This document shows positions 17,988-27,537 of a stretch of DNA of 64,000 nucleotides, one piece after another. This DNA is from Actinomadura oligospora ATCC 43269. GTDB taxonomy: Bacteria; Actinomycetota; Actinomycetes; Streptosporangiales; Streptosporangiaceae. Position numbers and translations under genes: made by a program. Every line of letters starts with the position of its first letter. Positions within the stretch are counted from its first letter, which is position 1. The stretch covers positions 310,001-374,000 of the forward strand of contig NZ_JADG01000004.1 of the NCBI RefSeq assembly GCF_000518265.1, read 5' to 3'. The notes beneath the pieces were generated by a model. It was not told the DNA's origin. It was given only the letters and a program-made list of their open reading frames with translations, and did not search any database.

Positions 17988-19406
17988 TCAGCGCTTGCGC
18001 AGCAGGGCCAGGAACATCGCGTCGGTGCCGTGCCGGTGCGGCCAGAACTGCGCGTACGGGGTGTCCCCGACGCGGACGCGCTCCAGCGACGGCGCGATGC
18101 CGGTGAGGACGTCCGGGGCGTCGACCCGCTCGACGTCGTCGCGGCGGCGCAGCACGTCGTCCACGACGACCCGGGTCTCGGCGAGGTGCGGCGAGCACGT
18201 GACGTACGCGACGACCCCGCCCGGACGCAGCGCCTCCAGCGCCGACCCCAGCAGCTTCCGCTGGAGCGGGCCGAGCTCGGCGACCGCCTCCGGGCCGCGC
18301 CGCCAGCGCGCCTCGGGACGGCGGCGGAGCGCGCCGAGGCCGGTGCACGGCGCGTCCAGCATGATCCGGTCGAACGAGCCCGGACGCCACGCGGGCACGG
18401 TGCCGTCGGCGACGACGACCCCGGCGCGGTCGTCCACGGCGCGGGTGACCAGCGCGGCGCGGTGCCGGGTGACGTCGGCGGCGAGCAGGCGGGCGTCCCG
18501 CTGCGTCGCGACCGCCGACAGCAGGCCCGCCTTGCCGCCCGGACCGGCGCAGACGTCCGCCCAGCGGGCGTCGCGGCCGTCGAGCCCGACGGCCGCCAGG
18601 GCGAGCGCGACGAGCTGGCTGGCCTCGTCCTGGACGGCGGCGCGGCCGTCGCGGACGGCGGCGAACACGGCCGGGTCGCCGTCGGGCAGGACGGCCCCGA
18701 CCGGCGAGTACGGCGCCGGGTCGGTGCCGTCCAGCTCGGCGAGCGTGGCGCGGCCGGGACGGGCGACCAGGGTGACGCGCGGACGGTCGTTGTCGGCGGC
18801 GAGCAGCGCGTCGATCTCGTCCCGCTCCGGGCCGAGCGCGTCGCGCAGCGCGGACACGATCCACTTCGGGTGGCTGCGGCGGACCGACAGCCGGGTCGTG
18901 GCGTCCATGTCGTCCGGGGCGATGATGTCGAGCCAGGCGGCCAGGTCGCGTCCGGCGACCTTGCGCAGCACCGCGTTGGCGAACTTGGACTGGCCGGGCC
19001 CGGTGACGTCGCGGGCCAGGTCGACGGCCGTGCCGACGGCGGCGTGCGGCGGGATCCGGGTCGCGAGGATCTGGTGCGCGCCGAGGCGCAGGACGTCCAG
19101 CAGCGGCGCGTCGATGCGGCGCAGCTCGCGGTCGCTGCAGAGCGCGAGGATCGCGTCGTAGGTGCCGCGGCCCCGCAGCGTGCCGTAGGTCAGCTCGGTC
19201 GCCAGGGCGGCGTCGCGGCCGGACAGGCCGCGCTCGCGGAGCCGGGCCGGGAGCAGCAGGTTGGCGTAGGCGTCGCGGGAGTCCACGGCGCGGATCACGT
19301 CGAACGCGGTGCGGCGGACGAGGTCCTGCGGGCGGCCGGTGCGGCGCGGCCCGTCCGGGCGGCGGTTGGCGTTGCTCCGTCCGCGGTGGTGGCGGGTGGG
19401 CGGCAT
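17988..19406 (-). CDS. rsmB: 16S rRNA (cytosine(967)-C(5))-methyltransferase
   Basis: A 472-residue SAM-dependent rRNA methyltransferase. An N-terminal basic, disordered stretch (about 30 residues) and a NusB-like RNA-binding domain (to about 165) precede the Rossmann-fold methyltransferase with VCAGPGGKAGLL (SAM site), DAPCTGLG and VTCSPH; the two cysteines are the catalytic and release residues. The ATG overlaps the fmt stop (TGATG). Gene order def-fmt-rsmB-rpe is the conserved actinobacterial order. Confidence 0.95.
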   Translation of the reverse strand: MPPTRHHRGRSNANRRPDGPRRTGRPQDLVRRTAFDVIRAVDSRDAYANLLLPARLRERGLSGRDAALATELTYGTLRGRGTYDAILALCSDRELRRIDAPLLDVLRLGAHQILATRIPPHAAVGTAVDLARDVTGPGQSKFANAVLRKVAGRDLAAWLDIIAPDDMDATTRLSVRRSHPKWIVSALRDALGPERDEIDALLAADNDRPRVTLVARPGRATLAELDGTDPAPYSPVGAVLPDGDPAVFAAVRDGRAAVQDEASQLVALALAAVGLDGRDARWADVCAGPGGKAGLLSAVATQRDARLLAADVTRHRAALVTRAVDDRAGVVVADGTVPAWRPGSFDRIMLDAPCTGLGALRRRPEARWRRGPEAVAELGPLQRKLLGSALEALRPGGVVAYVTCSPHLAETRVVVDDVLRRRDDVERVDAPDVLTGIAPSLERVRVGDTPYAQFWPHRHGTDAMFLALLRKR

Positions 19407-20344
19407 CAGGCGAGCGTGTCCTTGTCGGTGAGAGAGACCCCGCGCGCCCAGTCGGCGGCGGGCATGCGGCGCTTGCCCTGCGGCTGGACGTCGCCGAGCG
19501 CGACGGGGTGGGTGGCCGTGCCGACCAGCACCTCGTTCTTGCCCGCGCGCATGGCGCCGGGCGCCAGCGGCTCGGCGTCCCGCGCGGCGTCCGGGACGGG
19601 ACGGACCGGGAACAGCTTCAGCCGGGCGTCGCGGAACGTCGTCCACGCGCCGGGCGCGGGCGTGCAGGCCCGGACGAGCCGGTCGATGTGCAGGGCCGGG
19701 GACGTCCAGTCGACGCGGGCGTCCTCCGGGGTGAGCTTGGCGGCGTGCGAGACGCCGTCGTCCGGCTGCGGACGGGGCTCCAGCACCCCGGCCTCGATGC
19801 CGCTCATGGTGTCGACGAGCAGCGAGGCGCCCGCGACGGCGAGCCGTCCGAGCAGGTCGCCGGAGGTGTCGGTCGGCAGGATCGGCTCGGTCAGCACCCC
19901 GTAGACCGGGCCGGTGTCCAGGCCCTCCTCGATCTGGAAGGTGGCCGCGCCGGTCACGTCGTCCCCGTGCAGGATCGCGCGCTGCACCGGGGCCGCGCCG
20001 CGCCAGGCGGGCAGCACCGAGAAGTGCAGGTTCACCCAGCCGTGCCGGGGGATCTCCAGGGCGGCGGGCCGCAGGATCGCGCCGTAGGCGACGACCGGGC
20101 AGCAGTCCGGCGCGATCTCGCGCAGCCGGTCCAGGAACGCGGGGTCGGACGCCTTGGCGGGCCTCAGCACCTCGATCCCGGCCTCCTCGGCGACCTGCGC
20201 GACCGGGCTCGGGACGAGCTTGCGGCCACGCCCGGCGGGCGCGTCGGGACGGGTGACGACCGCGGCGACCTCGTGCGAGGACTCCAGCAGCGCCCGCAGG
20301 GACGGGACGGAGGTCTCGGGCGTTCCGGCGAAGACGAGGCGCAT
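19406..20344 (-). CDS. fmt: Methionyl-tRNA formyltransferase
   Basis: Formylates initiator Met-tRNA using 10-formyltetrahydrofolate. 312 residues, normal length. The N-terminal Rossmann domain has the catalytic Asn and His in [15 protein letters not shown] and the Asp in EEGLDTGPV. The C-terminal OB-like tRNA-binding domain begins at about residue 210. It lies 2 bases after def on the same transcript, so formylation and deformylation are expressed together. Confidence 0.97.
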   Translation of the reverse strand: MRLVFAGTPETSVPSLRALLESSHEVAAVVTRPDAPAGRGRKLVPSPVAQVAEEAGIEVLRPAKASDPAFLDRLREIAPDCCPVVAYGAILRPAALEIPRHGWVNLHFSVLPAWRGAAPVQRAILHGDDVTGAATFQIEEGLDTGPVYGVLTEPILPTDTSGDLLGRLAVAGASLLVDTMSGIEAGVLEPRPQPDDGVSHAAKLTPEDARVDWTSPALHIDRLVRACTPAPGAWTTFRDARLKLFPVRPVPDAARDAEPLAPGAMRAGKNEVLVGTATHPVALGDVQPQGKRRMPAADWARGVSLTDKDTLA

Positions 20345-20346
20345 GC

Positions 20347-20892
20347 TCAGACGGCCTTCCCGCGCGTGGTGTGCGGCGACACCTTGACCTGCGGGAGCGG
20401 GTCGCCGAACCACTCGGCCTCCCGGATGGCCTTCATCGCGGCCTTGCGCTGCTCGGTGTCCATCCGGTCGATGAAGATGATCCCGTCCAGGTGGTCGGTC
20501 TCGTGCTGGACGCAGCGGGCCAGCAGGTGCGTGCCCTCGACCGTGATCGGCTCGCCGTGCATGTTGAAGCCCTTGGCGACGGCCCGCACCGAGCGCGGCG
20601 TCGGGAACGCCAGGCCGGGCAGCGACAGGCAGCCCTCGTCGCCGGTCTCCTGCTCGTCCGACAGGTCCAGGGACGGGTTGACCAGGTGGCCGAGGACGTC
20701 GTCGACGTAGTAGGTGAACACCCGCAGGCCGACGCCGAGCTGCGGCGCGGCCAGGCCCGCGCCGGGCGCGTCGACCATGGTGTCGGTGAGGTCCTTGACG
20801 AGCTGGCGCAGTTCCTTGTCGAAGTCCTTGACCGGCTCGGCAGGGGTGCGCAGCACGGGATCGCCGAAGAGGCGGATGGGCTTGACGGACAA
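20347..20892 (-). CDS. def: Peptide deformylase
   Basis: Removes the N-formyl group from nascent proteins. 181 residues with the three metal/catalytic motifs [18 protein letters not shown] and QHETDH. The start is TTG 20892, supported by GGAG six bases upstream. It is immediately followed by fmt. Confidence 0.96.
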   Translation of the reverse strand: MSVKPIRLFGDPVLRTPAEPVKDFDKELRQLVKDLTDTMVDAPGAGLAAPQLGVGLRVFTYYVDDVLGHLVNPSLDLSDEQETGDEGCLSLPGLAFPTPRSVRAVAKGFNMHGEPITVEGTHLLARCVQHETDHLDGIIFIDRMDTEQRKAAMKAIREAEWFGDPLPQVKVSPHTTRGKAV

Positions 20893-21021
20893 GGAGGGCT
20901 CCGTTTCCAGGGGTGCGCCGACGTCTCGGCACCCGGTGCTGACGCGTTCAGTCTACGAACCGTCCAGTCTAAGATCCCCCGGCGGCCGACCGCGCCTTGA
21001 TCGCGGCGGTCCGGGCGGATC

Positions 21022-22101
21022 TCACGGTCCCCCGGCCGGGAGGGTGGGCACGGGGTCGGCCGGCGCGCCGATGACCGGGGCCTGGTAGCCGTCGGCGAGC
21101 AGCAGCTCCCGGACGCCCCAGACGCCGAGCGGCGTCAGCTCCAGGCCGCCGCCGCGGCCCGCCACCACGCCCCACCCGGCCAGCTCGTCCAGCCGTTCCC
21201 GGAGCGCCCCGGCGACCGCGCCCGCCAGCAGCCGCGGGTCGCTGACCTCGTACACCGCCTCGACGTGGTCGAGCAGGACGCGGGTCAGGTCGTCCGCCGT
21301 GGACGGCTCGCGCTGCTCGTACAGCTGGATCAGGACGCCGGTCAGCTCGGCCTGGACGAGCTCGCCGACCTCCAGCTCCTCGTCCTCGGGGTGCTCGGTG
21401 ACCGCGACCTCGTCGAACCGGGTCAGCCAGGCTTCGAGCACGGCTTCATCGTCGCCCCCGGCCCCGGCCCCGGCCCCGGCAGCACCCTGCTCGATCAGCT
21501 CGGACTCCCGGGCCGCGCGCGCCAGCTCCTCGGAGGACGCCAGCCGGACGGGCGGGACGACCAGCTCCTCGGCCCGCGCCAGGTAGTCCTCGGTGCGCGC
21601 GAACCGCTCGGTCTCGGGCAGCGCCTCGAACTCGGCGACCCAGCGCTCGACGGCCCGGGCGTCGGCCGTGTCCACGCCGTCCTCGGCCATCATCCCGGCG
21701 ATCACCTCGGCGGCGGCCCGCCGCTCGTCGGTGTCGGCGTCGGCCACGACCCGCGTGAACTCGGGCGTGATCGCCTCCAGCTCCGCGGTGAGCGCCTCCG
21801 CCCGCCCGGCCGGGAGCGCGCCCGTCTCGTCCAGGCAGGCGACCAGGGCCCGCAGCGCCCCGAGGATCGACGGGACCTCCCCGGCCTCCGCGACGACCGT
21901 CTCGGGGAAGACCTCCAGCAGCAGCGCGCGCAGGACCTCGGGGGTCAGCCCGCCCGGACCGGTGAGGTCCAGCTCCTCGCGCGCCAGGTCGAGCAGCAGC
22001 TCCGCGCCGTCGACGTCCACGTCCCCGAGCCCGCCGGGACGCCCTGCGGCCCAGGCGGCGAGCCGGTCCGCGACGTCCTGCACCCACATCTCATCGCCCA
22101 C
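21022..22101 (-). CDS. Conserved hypothetical protein (359 aa)
   Basis: Function unknown. An acidic, almost entirely alpha-helical soluble protein of 359 residues, with a Gly/Ala low-complexity linker (about residues 200-213) separating an N-terminal helical region from a C-terminal winged-helix-like segment (ELAGWGVVAGRGGGLELTPLG). Proteins of this composition are frequent in actinobacteria as uncharacterised helical families. The GTG 22101 start is uncertain; an ATG four codons downstream is possible. It lies between priA and def on the same strand. Confidence 0.72.
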   Translation of the reverse strand: MGDEMWVQDVADRLAAWAAGRPGGLGDVDVDGAELLLDLAREELDLTGPGGLTPEVLRALLLEVFPETVVAEAGEVPSILGALRALVACLDETGALPAGRAEALTAELEAITPEFTRVVADADTDERRAAAEVIAGMMAEDGVDTADARAVERWVAEFEALPETERFARTEDYLARAEELVVPPVRLASSEELARAARESELIEQGAAGAGAGAGGDDEAVLEAWLTRFDEVAVTEHPEDEELEVGELVQAELTGVLIQLYEQREPSTADDLTRVLLDHVEAVYEVSDPRLLAGAVAGALRERLDELAGWGVVAGRGGGLELTPLGVWGVRELLLADGYQAPVIGAPADPVPTLPAGGP

Positions 22102-22117
22102 GCGGCAACCCTAGGAC

Positions 22118-24271
22118 TCAGATGAGCTCCAGGGGGTCCATCTGCACACGGACGTACTCGGTCGTCCTGCGGGCGCTGCGGACGCCCTGACCGGCCTGGA
22201 GCTCGCGGGCGAGCGGCAGGCCGTCCCCGCGGGGCACCCTGACCAGGGCCCGCTCGCGCGGCTGCTGCCCCGGCTGCGGCTGCTCACTGACCGGAACCGG
22301 CCCCAGCACCTCGGCGGACGTGGGCAGCCGCGCGTCCACCAGCAGCTCGCGGATCGCGGCCGGGGTGGCGGTCAGCGACGCCATCCGGAACGCGGGCGGG
22401 AACCCGGCCTCGCGGCGCTCGCCCAGCTCCCGCTCGGCGAAGGTGACCGGATCCCAGCGGATCAGCGCCTGGACGGCGGGCAGCGACCCGTCGGCGGAGA
22501 CCACGACCGCGCCGCCCGGGCGGACGAGCGCGGCGGCGTTCATCCAGCGGCGCAGGCTCTCCTCGGCGGCCCGCAGGTCGGCGCGGCCGAGCAGGGCCCA
22601 GCCGTCCAGGAGGAGCGCGGCGGCGTACCCGTCCTCGGCGACCGGCTCCGCGCCCGGCGTGGACACCACCAGCGCCTTCCCGGGGCCGACCGCGTCCAGG
22701 ACGGCCTCGCGCCCCGACGTCCGCACGACCGCGCCCGGGAAGGCCCGGCCGAGCTCCTCGGCGGTGCGGCGGGCCCCGACGACCACGGCCCTGAGCTGGA
22801 AGAACCCGCATTCGGGGCAGTGCCAGTCCCCCGCGATCCGGCCGCACCAGCGGCAGTACGGCGCGGCGTGCGCCGACGTCAGCGCCAGCGGCCCCTGGCA
22901 GGCCGAGCAGTGCGCCATCGTCCGGCAGCGCTGGCAGGCGAGCGCGGGCAGGTACCCGCGCCGGGGCACCTGGACCAGCACCGGGCCGTGCTCCAGCGCC
23001 CGCCGGGCCGTGTCGAACGCGATGTGCGGCAGCCGCGCGGCGCGGGCGGCCTCGTCGCGGGCCATGTCGAAGTCGTCCCCGACCGGCCGGACGCGCGGCA
23101 TCGCCGCCCGGACCGTCGCCCGGTCGGCCGTCAGCGCGTGCGCCCAGCCCGTCTCGACCAGGACGGTCGCCTCGGTCGTCCGGGTGTACCCGCCGATCAG
23201 CGCCCCGGCCTGCGAACGGTGTGCGCGCAGCGCCAGCACCTCGCGCGGGTGCGGGTAGGGCGCGTGCGGCTCGGCGTGCACGTCGTCCCCGTCGTCCCAC
23301 AGGACGACCAGCCCGAGGTCGTGGACGGGCGCGAACATCGCCGCGCGCGTCCCGACGACGGCCCTGACCGCCCCGCGCCGGACCGCCAGCCAGCGCCGGT
23401 ACCGCTCGGTCGGGCCGAGGTCGGCGGTCAGAGCGACGTGGCGTCCGTCACCGAGCTCCTCGGCGAGCGCGCCGTCCACGCGGGCCACGTCCCGGCCGTC
23501 CGCGAGGACGACCAGCGCCCCGCGCCCGGCGGCCAGCGCGGTGCGGACGGCCCGCGCGACGGCCTGGACCCGCTCGGGGCCGGGCAGGGCCGTCCAGACG
23601 GCGCGCGGAGCGCGCCCGGCGGCCAGCGCGGCCAGGAACGAGGGCCCCGCGGGGTACCGTGCCCAGGGGCCGGGCCCGTCCGGCGGCTCCGGCGCGGTGG
23701 CGGGCTCCCGCGGCGGCTCACCCTCCACCTTGGCGTGCCGGGGCGGGATCGCCAGCCGCAGCACGTCGGCGAGCGTCCCCGCGTACCGGTCGGCAACCTC
23801 GCGGGCCAGCGCCGCGATCTCCGGGGCCAGGACGGCCTCGGGCGAGGTCACCCGCTCCAGGAACGACAGGCGGCCCTCATGGTCGCTCTCCTGGACTCGG
23901 TCCAGCAGGAGGCCGTCCACGAGCTGCCCGGCGAAACGCACACGAACCCGACACCCTGGCACGGCCTTGGCATCGAGTTCGCTGGGTACGAGGTAGTCGA
24001 AGGGCCGGTCCAGATGGGGAAGCGACATGTCCACCGCGACCCGGGCCACGGGGAGGTGCTCGGCCGGGACCCTCGCGCCCTTCCGGGAGGTCTTCCTCAC
24101 GCCGCCCTTCGCCGTGGACTTGACCCCGCCTTTGCGCTGCGGTCCGTCCCCTCGCCGAGGGGACTTTTCGGGCGCGACGGACGTGCCGGGCGGTACCGTC
24201 GTGCCACCGGGGCCGTCCGGAAGCACGTCCAGACCCGGGATCAGCCCGGTGTCCCCGTCGTCGTTGCTCAC
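22118..24271 (-). CDS. priA: PriA-like primosomal protein N', helicase motifs lost
   Basis: A 717-residue PriA homologue involved in replication restart. An N-terminal disordered basic region (about 60 residues) precedes the 3'-DNA-binding domain (HLDRPFDYLVP). The eight zinc cysteines are intact (CQRC, CSAC, CRWC, CPEC). The Walker A loop is absent, TALPGPERVQ occupying its place, and the DEAH box is degenerate (LWDDGDD). It should therefore lack ATPase/helicase activity, as known for actinobacterial PriA. It probably acts as a structural fork-binding platform. Confidence 0.92.
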   Translation of the reverse strand: MSNDDGDTGLIPGLDVLPDGPGGTTVPPGTSVAPEKSPRRGDGPQRKGGVKSTAKGGVRKTSRKGARVPAEHLPVARVAVDMSLPHLDRPFDYLVPSELDAKAVPGCRVRVRFAGQLVDGLLLDRVQESDHEGRLSFLERVTSPEAVLAPEIAALAREVADRYAGTLADVLRLAIPPRHAKVEGEPPREPATAPEPPDGPGPWARYPAGPSFLAALAAGRAPRAVWTALPGPERVQAVARAVRTALAAGRGALVVLADGRDVARVDGALAEELGDGRHVALTADLGPTERYRRWLAVRRGAVRAVVGTRAAMFAPVHDLGLVVLWDDGDDVHAEPHAPYPHPREVLALRAHRSQAGALIGGYTRTTEATVLVETGWAHALTADRATVRAAMPRVRPVGDDFDMARDEAARAARLPHIAFDTARRALEHGPVLVQVPRRGYLPALACQRCRTMAHCSACQGPLALTSAHAAPYCRWCGRIAGDWHCPECGFFQLRAVVVGARRTAEELGRAFPGAVVRTSGREAVLDAVGPGKALVVSTPGAEPVAEDGYAAALLLDGWALLGRADLRAAEESLRRWMNAAALVRPGGAVVVSADGSLPAVQALIRWDPVTFAERELGERREAGFPPAFRMASLTATPAAIRELLVDARLPTSAEVLGPVPVSEQPQPGQQPRERALVRVPRGDGLPLARELQAGQGVRSARRTTEYVRVQMDPLELI

Positions 24272-24409
24272 ACGTTCGTCCTACCAGACCAGGGGGTGCG
24301 CCAGTCCCGTGGAACCGTCCGTGACCGGTTTGAACTCGTCCGGGGATCAGTGGATCATTGGCCGGTGCCCCCCGGGCCCAGACCGTCCCTCCGGATCCTG
24401 TAGGCAGCG

Positions 24410-26086
24410 TTGACCACCGCATCGACCTCCGCGCGGGTGGGCTCCGCCCCTGCCGCCCCCTCGACGCCGCCCGTCCTCGGGCCGCGCTGGCGGCGCTGGG
24501 CGAACCCGCGCAACCCCGTCACCGCCGCGACCGTGGTGGCGTTCGTGCTGCACATGGTCTGGGCGCTGTTCCTGGCCACCGAGGGCGGCGACCTGTCCGC
24601 CCAGGCCGCCTGGACGCACTTCGTCGGGCACTACCCGTGGGCCGCCTACAACCTCGGCTGGTACGGCGGCATCCACGTCGCGTCCTACAGCGTGATCTCG
24701 CCGTTCCTCATGGCCTGGTTCGGGATCCGGACGGTCGCGGTGATCAGCGGCACCCTGTCGGCGACCCTCGCCGCGATGATGCTGGTCCGGTTCCGCGCCC
24801 CGGTCGCGCTCCCCGCCGCCGTCTGGGCCGCGTTCGCGATCTCCTGCAACTCGGCGTCCGGCCGCACCACCTTCGGCCTCGGCCTGCTGTTCGCGCTCGG
24901 CGCCGTCATGTGCGCCTTCACCGCCCGCGGAACGCCGTTCCTGCGCGCCTCCGGCATGGTCGGCTTCGGCCTGCTCGCGACCTTCGCCAGCCCCGTCGCC
25001 GGGCTGTTCCTGCTGGTCGTCGGGGCCGCCATGTTCCTCACCGGACGCCGCCGCGCCGGGATCGCGATCTGCCTCGGCATGCCCCTGGTCGTCGGCACGA
25101 CCACCCTGCTGTTCCCCTTCACCGGCGTCCAGCCGATCTCCCTCGCGGCGATCGTCCTGCCCGCGATCGCCAGCGTCGTCGCCCTCCTGGTCTGCGCGCC
25201 GAAGGACTGGAGGCTCATCCGGGTCGGCGCGGCCGTCTACCTGCTCGGCATCACGCTCACCTGGCTGATCCCGACCCCGGTCGGCAGCAACGTCGAGCGC
25301 ATGTCCCTGGTCTTCGGCGGCGTCTTCCTGCTCTGCGCCGTCGGCCGCGTGACCGACTGGCGCCGCCTCACCGTGCTGTCCCTGGCCTTCGTCGTCACCG
25401 GCGTCTGGCAGGTCGTGAAGCCCATGGACGACCTGATCCACACCACCCCCGCCGCCGAGGCCGCCTCCCGGTCCCGCGGCCTGATCACCCAGCTCCACGA
25501 GCGCGGCGCCGACCGCGGCCGGGTCGAGGTCGTCCCGCTGCGCTCCCACTGGGAGGCGTCCGGCCTGAGCCGCCAGGTGATCCTCGCCCGCGGCTGGAAC
25601 CGCCAGGTCGACGCCGAGCGCAACGCCCTGTTCTACGAGAAGACCCTGCCCCCGGACGCCTACCGCGACTGGCTCCACAAGTGGTCGGTCCGCTACGTCG
25701 TCCTGCCCGAGCAGGAGATCGACTGGTCCTCCCACAACGAGGAGGTCCTGGTCCGCGCGGGACAGCCCTTCCTCACCGAGGTCTGGCGCGACGCCAACTG
25801 GCGGCTCTTCCAGGTCGCCGACCCGGTCCCGCTCGTCCAGAGCCCGGCCTACGTCGAGCGCTTCCGTCCCGACAAGGTCACCGTGAACGCGCCGGCGGGC
25901 GGCACCTACCTCCTCCGCATCGCCCACTCCCCCTGGCTCGGCGTCAAGGGCCCCGGCAAGGGCGCCTGCCTCTCCCAGATCAGGACCGGCCCCAACAAGG
26001 ACTTCGTCGAGCTGACCCTCCCCGCCCCCGGCACCTACACCGTCGGCGCCCGCTACGAACTCCCCCGCGGAACCCCCTGCAAGTAG
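24410..26086 (+). CDS. Multi-pass membrane protein of unknown function
   Basis: A 558-residue protein starting at TTG 24410. About residues 40-350 contain roughly nine or ten hydrophobic helices (for example FGLGLLFALGAVMCAF, LFLLVVGAAMFL and MSLVFGGVFLLCAVG). The last about 200 residues are soluble and extracytoplasmic-like, with NEEVLVRAG and WLGVKGPGKG. The layout resembles GT-C-type glycosyltransferases or polymer-modifying membrane enzymes, but no signature is recognised. It is the only plus-strand gene between priA and metK and ends at a strong bidirectional terminator. Confidence 0.8.
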   Translation: MTTASTSARVGSAPAAPSTPPVLGPRWRRWANPRNPVTAATVVAFVLHMVWALFLATEGGDLSAQAAWTHFVGHYPWAAYNLGWYGGIHVASYSVISPFLMAWFGIRTVAVISGTLSATLAAMMLVRFRAPVALPAAVWAAFAISCNSASGRTTFGLGLLFALGAVMCAFTARGTPFLRASGMVGFGLLATFASPVAGLFLLVVGAAMFLTGRRRAGIAICLGMPLVVGTTTLLFPFTGVQPISLAAIVLPAIASVVALLVCAPKDWRLIRVGAAVYLLGITLTWLIPTPVGSNVERMSLVFGGVFLLCAVGRVTDWRRLTVLSLAFVVTGVWQVVKPMDDLIHTTPAAEAASRSRGLITQLHERGADRGRVEVVPLRSHWEASGLSRQVILARGWNRQVDAERNALFYEKTLPPDAYRDWLHKWSVRYVVLPEQEIDWSSHNEEVLVRAGQPFLTEVWRDANWRLFQVADPVPLVQSPAYVERFRPDKVTVNAPAGGTYLLRIAHSPWLGVKGPGKGACLSQIRTGPNKDFVELTLPAPGTYTVGARYELPRGTPCK

Positions 26087-26121
26087 GCACCCGCCGCCCT
26101 CGGGCGAACGAACCGGCAACG

Positions 26122-26151
26122 AAAAGGCCCCCGCACCAGCGGGGGCCTTTC
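26122..26151. terminator. Bidirectional hairpin terminator
   Basis: Perfect 12-bp stem AAAGGCCCCCGC / GCGGGGGCCTTT with a four-base loop, flanked by A and T runs on the two sides. It serves both the membrane-protein gene and the converging metK. Confidence 0.9.
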
Positions 26152-26163
26152 ACGTGTCGCGGG

Positions 26164-27357
26164 TCAGAGGCCGGCGCGCTCGGCGAGGGCCTCGGCGCGG
26201 TCGGTGCGCTCCCAGGAGAAGTCGGGCTCCGGACGGCCGAAGTGGCCGTACGCGGCGGTCTGGGAGTAGATCGGGCGGAGCAGGTCCAGGTCGCGGACGA
26301 TCGCGGCCGGGCGGAGGTCGAAGACCTCGGTGACGGCCTTCTGGATCTTCGCGACGGCGACCTTCTCGGTGCCGAAGGTCTCCACGAAGACGCCGACCGG
26401 CTGGGCCTTGCCGATCGCGTAGGCGACCTGCACCTCGGCGCGGTCGGCGAGCCGCGCCGCGACGATGTTCTTGGCCACCCAGCGCATCGCGTACGCGGCC
26501 GAGCGGTCCACCTTGGACGGGTCCTTGCCGGAGAAGGCGCCGCCGCCGTGCCGGGCCATGCCGCCGTAGGTGTCCACGATGATCTTGCGGCCGGTCAGGC
26601 CCGCGTCGCCCATCGGGCCGCCGATCTCGAACCGGCCGGTCGGGTTGACCAGCAGCCGGTAGCCGGTGGTGTCGATGTCGAACTCGGCGAGCACCGGGTC
26701 GACGACGTGCTCCTTGACGTCCGGGGCGAGCAGCTCCTTGAGGTCGATGTCCGGAGCGTGCTGGGACGACACGACCACCGTGTCGAGCCGGACCGCGCGG
26801 TCGCCGTCGTACTCGATGGTGACCTGGGTCTTGCCGTCGGGGCGCAGGTAGGGCACCACGCCGCCCTTGCGGACCGCCGACAGCCGGTGCGACAGGCGGT
26901 GGGCCATGGTGATCGGCAGCGGCATGAGCTCGGCGGTCTCGTTGCTGGCGTAGCCGAACATCAGGCCCTGGTCGCCCGCGCCCTGGCGGTCCAGGTCGTC
27001 CAGCAGGCCCTCCTCGCGCGACTCGTAGGCGTCGTCGACGCCCTGCGCGATGTCGGGCGACTGCGCGCCGATGGAGACCGACACGCCGCAGGAGTGGCCG
27101 TCGAAGCCCTTCTTGGACGAGTCGTAGCCGATCTCGAGGATCTTCTCCCGGATCACACCGGGGATGTCGACGTAGGTCTCGGTGGTGACCTCACCGGCCA
27201 CGTGCACCTGACCAGTGGTGATCATCGTCTCCACGGCGACCCGGGAGGCCGGGTCGTCCTTGAGCATCGCGTCCAGGATGGCGTCACTGATCTGGTCCGC
27301 GATCTTGTCCGGATGCCCTTCGGTGACGGACTCGGAGGTGAACAGGCGGCGAGACAC
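26164..27357 (-). CDS. metK: S-adenosylmethionine synthetase
   Basis: Makes S-adenosylmethionine from methionine and ATP. 397 residues from GTG 27357, chosen because AAGGAG lies 5-10 bases upstream and the product then begins [21 protein letters not shown]. Signature motifs [12 protein letters not shown] and [16 protein letters not shown] are intact. In the 180 bases between metK and coaBC I see no SAM riboswitch. Confidence 0.97.
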   Translation of the reverse strand: MSRRLFTSESVTEGHPDKIADQISDAILDAMLKDDPASRVAVETMITTGQVHVAGEVTTETYVDIPGVIREKILEIGYDSSKKGFDGHSCGVSVSIGAQSPDIAQGVDDAYESREEGLLDDLDRQGAGDQGLMFGYASNETAELMPLPITMAHRLSHRLSAVRKGGVVPYLRPDGKTQVTIEYDGDRAVRLDTVVVSSQHAPDIDLKELLAPDVKEHVVDPVLAEFDIDTTGYRLLVNPTGRFEIGGPMGDAGLTGRKIIVDTYGGMARHGGGAFSGKDPSKVDRSAAYAMRWVAKNIVAARLADRAEVQVAYAIGKAQPVGVFVETFGTEKVAVAKIQKAVTEVFDLRPAAIVRDLDLLRPIYSQTAAYGHFGRPEPDFSWERTDRAEALAERAGL

Positions 27358-27537
27358 GTACGTGAACTCCTTGCAGCGGCTGCTGACTGACGTCGCAGAA
27401 CGGACTTCTCTGACTTGGCGAGGCGGGAGACGCCGGCCCCCCGCCACGGGCTTGCGCTTGAGTTTTCGATCGGAGTCTATCGGGAACGGCCTTGCGTACA
27501 GCTAGGCCGAAGTGCGGTCCTCGGGGTGAGGCACGCC

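Noticed and set aside
26086..26164. Possible attenuator for metK
   Set aside because: The hairpin lies after metK and after the converging gene, so it is simply a bidirectional terminator.
27358..27537. SAM riboswitch upstream of metK
   Set aside because: None of the SAM-I, SAM-II or SAM-IV conserved blocks could be recognised in the 180 bases.
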